A stretch of 64,000 nucleotides of DNA. It comes from a bacterium (GTDB lineage: Bacteria; Planctomycetota; JAFGQW01). Within the stretch, counting starts at the first letter, position 1, and every line of letters begins with the position of its first letter. The DNA lies in assembly GCA_030426805.1 (NCBI GenBank), contig JAUHXU010000003.1, positions 434,001 through 498,000 on the forward strand, in the 5' to 3' direction. The position numbers were made by a program, and so were the translations under genes. Shown in pieces: positions 7,921 to 16,797 of this stretch. The notes below the pieces were generated by a model. The model was given only the letters and a program-made list of their open reading frames with translations. It did not search any database and was not told the DNA's origin.

Positions 7921-9522
7921 TCAGCGATTCCCGTCGGCCTCCGCTTCGTCGCGCTCGGCGGCCCGGAGTTTGCGCAGCACCCGGCTCAGCTCGCGCATCG
8001 CGACCGCACGTCCCGGTTCGCGCTCGACGACCGCCGACAGGAGCGCGCGAGCGCGCTCGAGATCCTGGCCGGATTTCCCCAGCATCATGCCGAGGTTCTC
8101 CATCGCGTGGATGTGCGTCGGGTCGAGTTCGAGCGTGCGTTCGTAGAGTTCCCGCGCCCGCGCCTCCGGGTCGACCACGGTCACGGTGTAGTAGTGGAGC
8201 AACATGCCCGCGGCGTTGACGATGTCCGGGTTGTCGCCGGCGTAGGCGAGCGCCTTCTCGTAGGCCCACCACGCTTCCTTGTAGCGACGTTGCTCGGTCA
8301 GGAACTTCGCGAGGTTCGCCCACTCGCCGCCGACTTCCGGCTGGGCGTCGATCATCATCCGGGTCACCGCTTCGGCACGCACCGGGTCGTTGCGCCCGAT
8401 CGAGCGCAGCACGATGTTGCGCAACACGCTCATCGCGCGTGTGTTCGCGGGGTTGATCTCGAGGGCCCGTCGCGCCGCCGTCTCGGCGCCGGCTTCGTCG
8501 TCGTTGTCGAAGAAGCGATACTCGCCGACGAGCATCCACGCGTCGTCGAAACGCTTCCCGCCCGCGTCGGTCGCGACACAGCGCTCGAACGCCGCGAGTG
8601 CCGCGGCGCGGTCCTTCGCCTTGTCGTGGATGTAGCCGAGGTAGTAGGTCGGCAGCGGCGACGTCGGGTGCGCCTTCGCGAGCGCCTCGAGCAGATCGAC
8701 CGCTGCCGCACGGCGCGTCGGGTCATCGCCCAGCGCACGCCAAATCGCATCGTAACCGACCGGGTCGTCCGGGTGCGCGCCGACGACCGCGCGCAGCCGG
8801 GCGACCGCGACGTCCGTCTGGCCCGCGAGACCGTACTCGATCGCGGCCGCACGACGAGCGCTGTCGGCGAACGCGACATACTGCTCGGGCGTCACCTCGA
8901 CGACGCGATCGTACGCCGCGGCAGCCTCGGCGTGGCGACCGGCCGCCGCGCACGCATCCCCGTGGATCTTGAGGTAGGCCGGGTCGTTCGGCTTCTGTTT
9001 CAACGCGGGCTCGAGCGCCGCGAGCACCGCGGCCGCCGTCTTCGCGTCCACCGCGACACCCGCGAGCTTGATCTGTGCGAACGTGTACCGCGCCTCGGCG
9101 TCGTCGGGCGCGACCTCGACCGCGCGCTCCGCGGCGATCGCCGCGTCGAGCAGGCTCGCGTCGGCACCGGACGCGTCGTTCGCCTGCCGCCGCGCGAGGC
9201 CGTTCCAGTAGTGCGCCTGCGCGGTCGCGACGAGCGCCGACGCCACCGGCGGGTCGCGGTCGGCGAGCGGTGCGAGCGCGTCGATCGCATCGTCGTTGCG
9301 GCCGAGCGCGATCAGACAGCGCCCCTGGCCGACGACCGCCGCGTGCATCGCCGGGCGTGCTGCGGCCACCGCGCGGTAGGCGCCGAGGGCAACGTCGTAT
9401 CGGCGCGACGCGTAGAGCTCGTCGGCGAGTGCGAGCAACGGTTCCTTCGATGCGGCCTGCGCCCGCGCCGTCGGTGCGAACGCGAACAACGCGACGATGG
9501 AGACGAGTGCGATCCGGGTCAT
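7921..9522 (-). CDS. Secreted tetratricopeptide-repeat protein (second of a tandem pair)
   Basis: 533 residues from the ATG at 9522. A Sec signal peptide (about 1-22, ending TARAQA) is followed by TPR-type repeats across nearly the whole protein: clear units include YDVALGAYRAVAAARP, PTYYLGYIHDKAKDRAAALA, YKEAWWAYEKALAYAGDNPD and RELYERTLELDPTHIHAMEN. TPR proteins are protein-protein scaffolds; here the location would be periplasmic. The start overlaps the upstream TPR gene's stop by four bases (ATGA). The two share layout and motifs (PxYYLGY, then LL..ALxxxP..EW..LA) and look like a tandem duplication. No partner or enzyme domain is visible. Confidence 0.85.
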   Translation of the reverse strand: MTRIALVSIVALFAFAPTARAQAASKEPLLALADELYASRRYDVALGAYRAVAAARPAMHAAVVGQGRCLIALGRNDDAIDALAPLADRDPPVASALVATAQAHYWNGLARRQANDASGADASLLDAAIAAERAVEVAPDDAEARYTFAQIKLAGVAVDAKTAAAVLAALEPALKQKPNDPAYLKIHGDACAAAGRHAEAAAAYDRVVEVTPEQYVAFADSARRAAAIEYGLAGQTDVAVARLRAVVGAHPDDPVGYDAIWRALGDDPTRRAAAVDLLEALAKAHPTSPLPTYYLGYIHDKAKDRAAALAAFERCVATDAGGKRFDDAWMLVGEYRFFDNDDEAGAETAARRALEINPANTRAMSVLRNIVLRSIGRNDPVRAEAVTRMMIDAQPEVGGEWANLAKFLTEQRRYKEAWWAYEKALAYAGDNPDIVNAAGMLLHYYTVTVVDPEARARELYERTLELDPTHIHAMENLGMMLGKSGQDLERARALLSAVVEREPGRAVAMRELSRVLRKLRAAERDEAEADGNR

Positions 9523-11009
9523 CGGCGACCTCCAACCGAACCGAGCGCCCGCGCGGACTGGTTGTCGCCGAGAGCGGCCGCCTTCTCGAAGCAGTCGCGC
9601 GCCTCGTCGGTCTTTCCGATCTTGCGGTAGTAGTAGCCGAGGTTGCGCAGGGACTGGACGTGCTTCGGGTCGATCGCCAACGCCTCGAGCCACAGCCGCT
9701 CGGCGGTCTCGCCGCGATTCGTGTCGTTGTAGAGGTTGGCCGCGTTCGCCTTGATCTGCGGATCCTTCGGATCGAGCGCGAGTGCTTTCTCGTAGAACGG
9801 CTCGGCTTCGCGAAGCTGACGGCGCATGTGATAGAAGCCCGCGAGCGTGCTCCACTCCTGCGCGTTCTTCGGCTGGAACTCGAGCAGGCGCTTCGTCAAC
9901 GTGATCGCCCGCTTGGTATCGCGCGACTCCACCGCACGACTGACGAGGCGCTGGACGTTGAGCGTGCACGACGCATCGTTCGGATCGGCCGTGAGGCCCT
10001 TGAATGCGGCGCGCTCGGCAGCCTTCTCGTCATCCGCCGTGAGACACGCCTCCGCGAGCGCGCCCCAACCGGCCGCCCACTTCGCGCCCTCCGGGGTCTT
10101 CACCGCGCGCTTGAACGAGGCGCGAGCCGACTTGGCATCGCCGAGCGCGTTGTGGAAATAGCCGAGGTAGTAGTGGGGATAAGCCGCGCGTCCGTTCTTC
10201 TTGACGAAACGCTCGAGCAGCGCGATCGCGGCGCGCTTCTTCGCATCGTTCGTCGAGTAGAGCTGCCACAGACCGGTGTAGAGCGCGCCGTTCGACGGGT
10301 CGACGGCGAACGAGTTCGCGTAGGCATCCGCCGCACGCTCCGGTGCGCCGTTTTGATCGTGGGTGAACGCGGCCCACAGCCAGGCGTCACGACGCTTCGT
10401 CGCCGACGCCTTCGGGTACGCCTTGGCTGCCGCTTCGTATGCGTCGGCCGCCGCCGACCGCGCCGACAGCGCGGCGTGCGCGTGACCGAGTTCGAGCTGG
10501 TTGTCGCCGTCGCTCGGGTTCAACTCGACAGCCTTGCCAGCGGACACGAGCGCCTCGTCGACCTGCCCTTTCGAGCGCTCGACGCGGGCGCGCACGCGGT
10601 AGGCCGCGGCAAACCCGGTGTCGCGCTCGAGCGCCGACGCGCACTTCGTCAGCGCCTCCTCGAGCTGTTGGAGACGGAAGAGCTTGTCCTGGCCAGCCTG
10701 TTCCGCGGATGCGTGCAATGCCTCGGCGAGTGCGACGAGCGCGTCCGGCCCCGCGCCGTCTTCATTGGCGACGGCCTCGAGCATCTCGAGCGCCTCGCGA
10801 ACCCGACCGAGGGCCAGCTGGCAACGCCCCGCGCCGACGCGGGCGGCCACAGCGTGGTCACCGTCGCTCTTGGTGCGATACGCGGCCAGCGCCTTCTCGT
10901 AGTCGCCGCGCTCGAAGAGGCGCTTCGCCGCGTCCAACTCCGCCTGAGCGGCGACCGGGACGGCCGCGAAGACCACGATCGCGGCAAACCGCGCGAGCGA
11001 TGCCACCAT
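9519..11009 (-). CDS. Secreted tetratricopeptide-repeat protein (first of a tandem pair)
   Basis: 496 residues from the ATG at 11009, preceded by GGGAG at 8 bases; a longer version from 11048 would bury the signal peptide and is less likely. The signal peptide (ARFAAIVVFAAVPVAAQA) is followed by TPR-like helices throughout, for example YEKALAAYRTKSDGDHAVAA, YPHYYLGYFHNALGDAKSAR and AEPFYEKALALDPKDPQIKA. The C-terminal repeats (LWLEALAIDPKHVQSLRNLG) match the TPR consensus best. Its downstream paralogue overlaps by ATGA, so the two are probably translationally coupled. It would act in the periplasm as a scaffold. The gene is divergent from the large HEAT-repeat gene across a 499-base gap. Confidence 0.85.
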   Translation of the reverse strand: MVASLARFAAIVVFAAVPVAAQAELDAAKRLFERGDYEKALAAYRTKSDGDHAVAARVGAGRCQLALGRVREALEMLEAVANEDGAGPDALVALAEALHASAEQAGQDKLFRLQQLEEALTKCASALERDTGFAAAYRVRARVERSKGQVDEALVSAGKAVELNPSDGDNQLELGHAHAALSARSAAADAYEAAAKAYPKASATKRRDAWLWAAFTHDQNGAPERAADAYANSFAVDPSNGALYTGLWQLYSTNDAKKRAAIALLERFVKKNGRAAYPHYYLGYFHNALGDAKSARASFKRAVKTPEGAKWAAGWGALAEACLTADDEKAAERAAFKGLTADPNDASCTLNVQRLVSRAVESRDTKRAITLTKRLLEFQPKNAQEWSTLAGFYHMRRQLREAEPFYEKALALDPKDPQIKANAANLYNDTNRGETAERLWLEALAIDPKHVQSLRNLGYYYRKIGKTDEARDCFEKAAALGDNQSARALGSVGGRR

Positions 11010-11508
11010 GCTTCTTTCTCCCTGGTTGTTCTGTCGTCCGGCCCCCACCCTACAAAATCGGGGCCGACCGCGGCCGCCATGGCCGATCCGCGACCCTACC
11101 GGCGGGGCCGGGGCTTTGCAACGCGAGGCGATGGTCCCGGAGAGCCTCTAAATCGGACCTTTCCGTGATTTACGACGCCGTGACGAGCGTTCCCGATCGG
11201 TAACACCCTGTCACGGGAGCGGACACTTGCCCGATTTGGCCATTCCGGGCCGGAACGCTCGCCCGGGGCCGATCCGGGCACTTTCACGATTTCCTCGCGA
11301 CGAGATTGGGGTCGTTGGCCCGCCGCTTGCTATTCCATGGGTCTCGGGGTCTGATGTGGACGGTGAGCCGTCCGCGTCGGATCGACACTGACGAACACCA
11401 AAACCGATGAGAGTCGGCGCTCCGGACCGCAGAGACGGGCGGAGCACCTCAGGAACCTCGGAGACCGGGACCCGACAGGGCCTGGCGATGAGGAAGGAGA
11501 GGAACCAG
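11010..11508. other. 499-base divergent intergenic region between TPR and HEAT genes
   Basis: No convincing gene lies here. The region contains the candidate sigma-54 promoter (11315-11331) for the HEAT gene and a leader of about 165 bases after it, ending in a strong purine-rich ribosome site (GGAGAGGA) five bases before the ATG at 11509. The part proximal to the TPR gene shows no clear promoter motif. Short GC-rich inverted repeats around 11225-11280 could be activator sites but are not distinctive. Confidence 0.5.
11315..11331 (+). promoter_or_regulatory. Candidate sigma-54 (RpoN) promoter, -24/-12 type
   Basis: The sequence TTGGCCCGCCGCTTGCT matches the RpoN consensus (YTGGCACG-N4-TTGCW) with one substitution. 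The invariant GG (11317-11318) and GC (11329-11330) are separated by exactly 10 bases, as RpoN requires. The predicted start of transcription is near 11342, giving a leader of about 165 bases before the HEAT-repeat gene. An enhancer-binding activator would be needed; none is encoded in the window. Confidence 0.5.
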
Positions 11509-13509
11509 ATGAAACGATTCACGATCCTCGGCGCAGTGCTGTTCGGCTTGATGGCCGCAGACTACGCCTACGCCCACGGTGGTGGTCACCCGGTGCCGTA
11601 CACCGGACCCGCCGGCCGCGTGCCGCCGAACAACCAGCCTGGTGGCTCGCCGAAGCCCCCGCCGGCTCCGACGCCGACTCCGACCCCCACGCCGGGTCCG
11701 ACGCCGAGCCCGAGCCCGAGCCCCAGCCCGTCGCCGACGCCTGCACCGGCGCCGAGCACCGGCGCACCGTCGCGTGGCGGCGGAGCGGCGATCCCGGGTG
11801 CGGTCACGCGCCGCAACAAGGGTCAGAGCAGTGCCTCCTACGAAGACTGGGATTTCTGGTGGGCTCACAACAAGGAGCCGTGGCTCAAGCTGAAGCAGAG
11901 CCTCTACGCCGATCGCGGCGCGTCGGAGTCGGTCGATTCGTTCTTCGGCAAGAAGGTCAAGGCCGGTGCGAAGGACACCGCTCGCCCGAGCGCTGCGTTC
12001 CTCCGCGAGGAGTTGATCCCGCAGCTCGTCAAGACCGTCGATGACAAGCACCCGGACGTCGCGGACAGCGCGTGCATCGCACTCGGCAAGGTCGCCGAGA
12101 CGTCGGAAGTGATGAAGTTCGTCGAACTCTTCAGCCACAAGAACCAGAGCGTCCGCAAGGCGGCCGTCATGGGTCTCGGGCTCGTCGAGTCGAAGAAGGC
12201 GATCGAGCCGCTCGTGGCCTTGCTGCGCGCGAACCAGTCGGGCGTCAAGCTCCGCGGTGGTCGTGAGCCGGAGTTCGGCATGCGCGCCCACGCGGCGATC
12301 GGCATCGCGTTCGCGATCCGCGCCGAGGGTGACCTCGACGGCGCCGCTGGCCGCGACGCACTGCTCGAGTACGCGCAGGACGAGCGCTCCAACAAGGCGA
12401 TTCGTGTGAACGCGACGGTCGCGCTCGGCCTCTTGAAGGGCGACGATCAGTACCTCGCGCCGATCACGAAGACGCTCCTGGACCTCGCGAAGTCGAAGCG
12501 TCGCGACGACTTCGTGCGCGCCCACGCGATCGTCGCGCTCGGCCGCGTCCACAAGTTCAACGGCAAGGACGTCGACGCCGACACGCTGGCGGAGATCATC
12601 AAGCTCTCCAAGCGCGACCAGGTCAGCCACGTCCGTCGTAGCGGCACGATCGCGCTCGGCTCCCTCAACGAGGGCAAGGGCGACGCCTGCAACGCAGACG
12701 TGCTGACGCTGCTGAAGAAGCAGGTCACCGGCAAGGCCAAGGGCTCCGGTAACATGGAGAAGAACTTCGCTTCGATCGCGCTCGGCCAAATCGGCGGCAA
12801 GGTCGCGGTGGACACGCTCGAGAAGATCGCGCGCAAGGAGAAGAACCAGAAGGGTGCCTACGCGGCGCTCGCGCTGGCGATCCTCGCGAGCAGCGACTCC
12901 AAGGATCCGGCGGCTGCGAAGTACAAGGCTGATGCGCTCAACGCGATCCGCTTCGGCTTCGAGAAGCAGAAGAACCCGGCGGTCAAGAGCGGCTACGCGA
13001 TCGCGCTCGGCATGGCCCGCGACAGCGAGTCCGGCGACGAGATCCTCAAGTCGATGAAGAAGGTCTCGGACTTCGAGTACAAGGGCTACGCGGCGGTCGC
13101 GCTGGGCATGATCAAGTACGGCACCTCGGTGGAGTACCTGCGTCGCGTCCTCGACAACGCCAAGAACCAGCCGGTGCTGAAGCAGCAGGTCGCGATCGGC
13201 CTCGGCCTCATGGGCAACCGTGAGGTGTCGGGTCTGCTCGTGAAGAACCTCGCCGAGGGCAAGAACGCCTACGTGCAGTCGTCCATCACGAAGGCACTGG
13301 GCTACATCGGTGATCGCAACGCGATCAAGCCGCTCGTCGAGATCATGGTGAACAAGAAGGATCACCAGGACCTCACCCGCGCGTTCGCTTGCGTCGCGCT
13401 GGGCACGATCGGTGACGATCACGACATCCCGCTGCTCTCGGAGCTGTTCGTCGATCACAACTACCTGGCGAGCACGAGCACGCTGGTCGAGCTCTCGCGC
13501 ATCCTCTGA
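11509..13509 (+). CDS. Secreted HEAT/PBS-lyase repeat protein with proline-rich linker and Trp-rich motif
   Basis: 666 residues from the ATG at 11509, five bases after GGAGAGGA; an in-frame ATG at 11407 lacks support. A signal peptide (cleavage after AYA, about residue 22) and a His/Gly-rich start lead into a low-complexity PTPTPT/PSPSPS/PAPAP linker (about 50-95). Next comes an aromatic motif, DWDFWWAHNKEPW (about 111-123), and then HEAT/PBS-type helical repeats to the end. Many repeats carry the signature ALGxxxxxxxVxFLxxLL, for example SACIALGKVAETSEVMKFVE and FACVALGTIGDDHDIPLLSE. A conserved insert LRANQSGVKLRGGREPE falls near residue 240 and the protein ends HNYLASTSTLVELSRIL. These landmarks recur in the paralogue at 14719. 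It is probably an extracytoplasmic scaffold; no enzyme site is visible. Confidence 0.85.
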   Translation: MKRFTILGAVLFGLMAADYAYAHGGGHPVPYTGPAGRVPPNNQPGGSPKPPPAPTPTPTPTPGPTPSPSPSPSPSPTPAPAPSTGAPSRGGGAAIPGAVTRRNKGQSSASYEDWDFWWAHNKEPWLKLKQSLYADRGASESVDSFFGKKVKAGAKDTARPSAAFLREELIPQLVKTVDDKHPDVADSACIALGKVAETSEVMKFVELFSHKNQSVRKAAVMGLGLVESKKAIEPLVALLRANQSGVKLRGGREPEFGMRAHAAIGIAFAIRAEGDLDGAAGRDALLEYAQDERSNKAIRVNATVALGLLKGDDQYLAPITKTLLDLAKSKRRDDFVRAHAIVALGRVHKFNGKDVDADTLAEIIKLSKRDQVSHVRRSGTIALGSLNEGKGDACNADVLTLLKKQVTGKAKGSGNMEKNFASIALGQIGGKVAVDTLEKIARKEKNQKGAYAALALAILASSDSKDPAAAKYKADALNAIRFGFEKQKNPAVKSGYAIALGMARDSESGDEILKSMKKVSDFEYKGYAAVALGMIKYGTSVEYLRRVLDNAKNQPVLKQQVAIGLGLMGNREVSGLLVKNLAEGKNAYVQSSITKALGYIGDRNAIKPLVEIMVNKKDHQDLTRAFACVALGTIGDDHDIPLLSELFVDHNYLASTSTLVELSRIL

Positions 13510-13553
13510 TGCCGTGAGCCTCACGATCGAACGATCGTAAGACGGTTCGATAG

Positions 13554-13583
13554 AAGCCGCCGGCGCAAGCCGGCGGCTTTTTT
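13554..13583 (+). terminator. Strong rho-independent terminator
   Basis: An 11-base-pair perfect stem (AAGCCGCCGGC, 13554-13564, with GCCGGCGGCTT, 13569-13579) closes a GCAA tetraloop and runs into six T residues (13578-13583). It lies 45 bases after the stop of the first HEAT-repeat gene and isolates it from the FGE-domain gene. Confidence 0.92.
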
Positions 13584-13671
13584 CGTGCGACCGTTTTCGG
13601 CGACCTCGCGCGACGAATCGGCGGTGCGGAACGGGATTCGCGACACCATTCGCGTTCCCCAGGACCCGAGG

Positions 13672-13677
13672 TATGAT
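13672..13677 (+). promoter_or_regulatory. -10 element TATGAT seven bases before the start codon
   Basis: TATGAT is followed by CGACGCC and then the ATG at 13685. That distance places the transcription start at or next to the A of the start codon, so the message would be leaderless. No Shine-Dalgarno sequence is present, which fits. An upstream in-frame ATG at 13673 overlaps this element and would give an extended signal peptide. Confidence 0.55.
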
Positions 13678-13684
13678 CGACGCC

Positions 13685-14509
13685 ATGAAGACCCGCCTGT
13701 TCGCCATCACGCTCGTCGCACTCGCCGCGACCCTCACCGCGCAGCCACGCACGATTCCCGGGTTCACGCCGACCGGCTCGAACCCACAGGGCCGAGCCGA
13801 ATACCGGCACGACGCGACGGGCATCGTGTTCATCCTCGTGCCCGGCGGCACGTTCCGAATGGGCTCGCCGGAAGACGAGGAAGGGCGCTTCCCGACCGAA
13901 GGTCCGCTGCGGACCGTCACGGTGAAGCCGTTCCTGCTCGCAAAGACCGAGCTGACGCAGGGCGCGTGGCGCGCCGCGATGAAGTCGGCGCCGTGGCGCG
14001 GGGTCAATTACGCGCGCTGGGGTGAGTCGTTCCCGGCCACCGACATCTCGTGGGACGACACCCAGGCCTTCTGCAAGCGCACCGGGCTGCGCGCGCCGTC
14101 GGAGGCGGAGTGGGAGTATGCGTGTCGCGCGGGCACGACGACGCGTTTCTCCTACGGCGACGACGAGACGATCCTCGGCGACTACGCGTGGATCGAGGCG
14201 AACACCTGGGACATCGGCGAGCGCTACGTCCGACGCGTCGCGTCGAAGAAGCCGAACCCGTGGGGCTTCTACGACATGCACGGGCACGTCTGGGAGTGGT
14301 GCGAAGACCACTGGCACCCGAACTACGAGGGCGCACCGGCCGACGGGAGCCCCCGGCTCGACAGCAAGGCCCGGGTCCCGATGCGCGTCCAGCGCGGCGG
14401 CAGCTGGCTCTACGGCCCGTGGAACTGCCGGTCGGCGTCGCGCATCCGGAACGTGCCGGGTTTCCGCAACGGCCACCTCGGCTTCCGGCCCGCCTGCTCC
14501 GTCCCGTAA
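13685..14509 (+). CDS. Secreted FGE-sulfatase/SUMF1-domain protein
   Basis: 274 residues from the ATG at 13685, with a short signal peptide (MKTRLFAITLVALAATLTAQ). Residues about 45-270 form a formylglycine-generating-enzyme-type domain (PF03781): FILVPGGTFRMGSPEDEEGR, LAKTELTQGAWRAAM, LRAPSEAEWEYACRAGTTTR, WGFYDMHGHVWEWCEDHW, RVQRGGSWLYGPWNCRSASR and the end HLGFRPACSVP. Family members oxidise sulfatase cysteines or serve other oxidative or C-type-lectin-like roles. The NCRSASR cysteine fits one family cysteine, but GFRPAC differs from the usual GFRCA, so classical FGE activity is doubtful. No sulfatase is encoded nearby. It lies between the two HEAT-repeat paralogues, separated from the first by a strong terminator. 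Confidence 0.85.
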   Translation: MKTRLFAITLVALAATLTAQPRTIPGFTPTGSNPQGRAEYRHDATGIVFILVPGGTFRMGSPEDEEGRFPTEGPLRTVTVKPFLLAKTELTQGAWRAAMKSAPWRGVNYARWGESFPATDISWDDTQAFCKRTGLRAPSEAEWEYACRAGTTTRFSYGDDETILGDYAWIEANTWDIGERYVRRVASKKPNPWGFYDMHGHVWEWCEDHWHPNYEGAPADGSPRLDSKARVPMRVQRGGSWLYGPWNCRSASRIRNVPGFRNGHLGFRPACSVP

Positions 14510-14648
14510 GGCCGCCCGACTCAACCGCCTCGCCCAGCCGGACTTAGGGGCCGGCCGGACGGACGGACCGGGCGAATCCGCACGCGCAACCACGCCCACA
14601 GCAACGAGTTAGAGCGTTTTCGCTCGAGAAAAATCCGTCGGGGATCCG

Positions 14649-14677
14649 TTGACAGGCTCCGGCGGTCGAAGAATACT
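14649..14677 (+). promoter_or_regulatory. Sigma-70 promoter TTGACA-17-AATACT
   Basis: A consensus -35 (TTGACA, 14649-14654) and AATACT (14672-14677) are spaced by 17 bases, 42 bases upstream of the second HEAT-repeat gene. A short hairpin (GAGCG-TTTT-CGCTC, 14611-14624) lies just upstream in an AT-richer patch. Confidence 0.62.
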
Positions 14678-14718
14678 TCGGTAGGGTTTGGATCTCGGGG
14701 GACATCGCGAGCGGAACC

Positions 14719-16797
14719 ATGCGCCACTCGATTGGCAACCGTCGACACCCGCACGCACGGACGCGTTTCGCAGCAACCGCCGTGGTGCTGGCTGCACTCT
14801 GCGGCATGGGCTTCTCGTCCGTCGCGTCGGCGCAGACCTCCGACGAAGGTCGGAACAAGCTCCCGAAGACGCGGCCGCACGACAAGCCCGACGGAACCGT
14901 CGACCCGATCCGACCCGCGCCGGCTCCGGACCCGACGAAGAACCGCCCCCCGAAGAGCCCACCGGCCCCGGCTCCTGCACCGGCACCCGCGCCGGCCCCG
15001 GCGCCCGCCCCGGCACCGAAGACCGGTGGCCCGGCCCCTGCGCCGAGCACCGCACCGCCGAGCCGCCCCGGCGCCTCCCCGTCGAGCCCGTCCCCTTCGG
15101 CAGCGGCGGCCGCCGCCCGGCGCCGGCGCTCATCGACGAGCAACGCCGAGATGTGGCCGCTGTGGTGGCAGTTCAACCGCGACCAGTTCATCGTGCGTGC
15201 CCGCTACCGCAAGCCGACCGCGACGCCGCAGTCCAACGACACCGGCGTCTTCCTCGGCGGCCGAACGCAAGGCAAGGCGCCGACGCCCGGCGGGATCGAC
15301 TGGAACCGGCTCCAGGAGAAGATGTTCCCGGTGCTGCACGCGGCGCTGCGCGACTCGAACCCGTCGGTCCGCGCCGACGCCGCGATCGCCCTGGGCAAGA
15401 TCGCGCGGGTCGAAGACGTGCCGGTGTTGATCGGCGCGCTGGCCGACACGACGACACGCGTCCGCGAAGCCGCGGCGCTCGCGATCGGGCTCAGCGAGCA
15501 CACCGAGGGAATCGCGCCGCTGCTCGACGTCCTCCGCGCGAACGCCCGTGGCAACAAGCTCCGCGGCGGTCGCGACCCGGAACACTCGCTGCAAGCCGTC
15601 GCCGCGCTCGGGCTCGGCCTGATCGGGCGCGATCCGAAGGGCGAGGTCTCCACCGCGCTGATCCGCGCCAGCGGCCACCGGAACGCGCCGATCGAAGTGG
15701 CGATGATGTCGACGATCGCGCTCGGGCTGATCCGTGACGGGGGTCCGGTCGAAACACACCTCAAACGCCTCGCGAGCAGTCGCAAGCCTCGCGCCTGGGT
15801 CCGCGCGCAAGCGGTCACGAGCCTGGCGCGTCAACTCGGCGCCCGCGGCACGTCGCCCGACGCGCAGACGCTCACCGGCTTCACGCGCCTGATGCGCAAC
15901 GGCCGCTCGGTCGATGTGCGGCGCAGTGCGACGAGCGCGTTCGCGCTCCTGCTCGGCGACACCGGCCAGGGTCACCCCGATCGCGTGCTCGACGCGGCGT
16001 CGAAGCTGCTCGCACGCATGCACGACAAAGCCGCCGACACCCACGTGCGCAACCTCGCGGCGATCAGCATCGGCTTCCTCGGCCGTGACGCCGGCATTCG
16101 CGCGCTGTGCTCGTCGGTGCGCACGGCCAAGCGCGAGGCGAGCCGCACGTATGCGGCGCTGGGGCTCGGCATCTCGATCCGACGGGCACGCGAGCAGCAA
16201 GCCGACACGCCGGCGATCGCGCACGGCCTCGAGGCGCTGCGCCGTGCGTTCATGAAGGAACGCAACCGCAGCACCCGCGCGGCGCTCGCGCTCGCGCTGG
16301 GGCTCGCGCGCGACAACGAAGCCGGCGAGCCGATCCTCGCGGCACTCCGCAAGAACAACGACCAGCTCTTCCGCGGCTACGCCGCGATCGCGCTCGGCAT
16401 GATCGGGCACAAGCCGGCCGCAGCCGACCTGACGGCGATGCTGACGCAGGTCGACTACCAGCCGCTCGTGCGCGAGCGCATCGCGCTCGGTCTCGCGATC
16501 ATGGGCGCCGGCGACCTCGGGCCACTCTTCGATCAGCTTCGCGCCCGCCGGTCGTCCTACGCGCTGCAGGCACTCGCGAAGGCGGTCGGCCTCGTCGGTG
16601 ACGAGAAAGCGGTCGCGCCACTGCTCACGCTCGCATCGGATCGGCGCTCGACGGCACTGACGCGCGCGGCCGCGTGCAGCGCGCTCGGCACGCTCGGCGA
16701 CCCGCATCCGATCCCGGTGCTCGCGTCACTGCGCGCGCACTACAACTATCTCGCGTCGACCGGCTCGATCAACCGGACGCTCACCGCCGACGACTGA
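14719..16797 (+). CDS. Secreted HEAT/PBS-lyase repeat protein, paralogue of the gene at 11509
   Basis: 692 residues from the ATG at 14719. A long basic N-terminus leads into a signal peptide (about 17-39, ending SVASAQ). A long low-complexity PAPAPA linker (about 70-100) is followed by a Trp-rich motif, MWPLWWQFNRDQF (about 145-157), and then HEAT/PBS repeats to the end, such as ADAAIALGKIARVEDVPVLI and GYAAIALGMIGHKPAAADLT. It shares with the first paralogue the insert LRANARGNKLRGGRDPE and the C-terminal HYNYLASTGSINRTL. The linkers differ in composition (PA repeats here, PT/PS there), so spacing seems to matter more than sequence. Its 3' end overlaps the convergent cysteine desulfurase gene by 17 bases. 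Extracytoplasmic scaffold is the likely role; no catalytic motif is visible. Confidence 0.84.
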   Translation: MRHSIGNRRHPHARTRFAATAVVLAALCGMGFSSVASAQTSDEGRNKLPKTRPHDKPDGTVDPIRPAPAPDPTKNRPPKSPPAPAPAPAPAPAPAPAPAPKTGGPAPAPSTAPPSRPGASPSSPSPSAAAAAARRRRSSTSNAEMWPLWWQFNRDQFIVRARYRKPTATPQSNDTGVFLGGRTQGKAPTPGGIDWNRLQEKMFPVLHAALRDSNPSVRADAAIALGKIARVEDVPVLIGALADTTTRVREAAALAIGLSEHTEGIAPLLDVLRANARGNKLRGGRDPEHSLQAVAALGLGLIGRDPKGEVSTALIRASGHRNAPIEVAMMSTIALGLIRDGGPVETHLKRLASSRKPRAWVRAQAVTSLARQLGARGTSPDAQTLTGFTRLMRNGRSVDVRRSATSAFALLLGDTGQGHPDRVLDAASKLLARMHDKAADTHVRNLAAISIGFLGRDAGIRALCSSVRTAKREASRTYAALGLGISIRRAREQQADTPAIAHGLEALRRAFMKERNRSTRAALALALGLARDNEAGEPILAALRKNNDQLFRGYAAIALGMIGHKPAAADLTAMLTQVDYQPLVRERIALGLAIMGAGDLGPLFDQLRARRSSYALQALAKAVGLVGDEKAVAPLLTLASDRRSTALTRAAACSALGTLGDPHPIPVLASLRAHYNYLASTGSINRTLTADD

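Noticed and set aside
11449-14007. Minus-strand frame of about 850 codons antisense to the HEAT-repeat gene
   Set aside because: Shadow of a real plus-strand gene that has a signal peptide, ribosome site and terminator; no recognisable domain in the antisense product.
13685-14509. The FGE-domain protein as SenA, completing a selenoneine pathway with the SenB-like gene
   Set aside because: SenA/EgtB proteins need a DinB-type iron-binding N-terminal domain with a His triad. This protein has only a signal peptide and the FGE domain and lies 7 kb away.
14930-15030. Tandem DNA repeat in the proline-alanine linker as a separate element
   Set aside because: It is simply the coding sequence of the PAPA linker in the HEAT-repeat protein.
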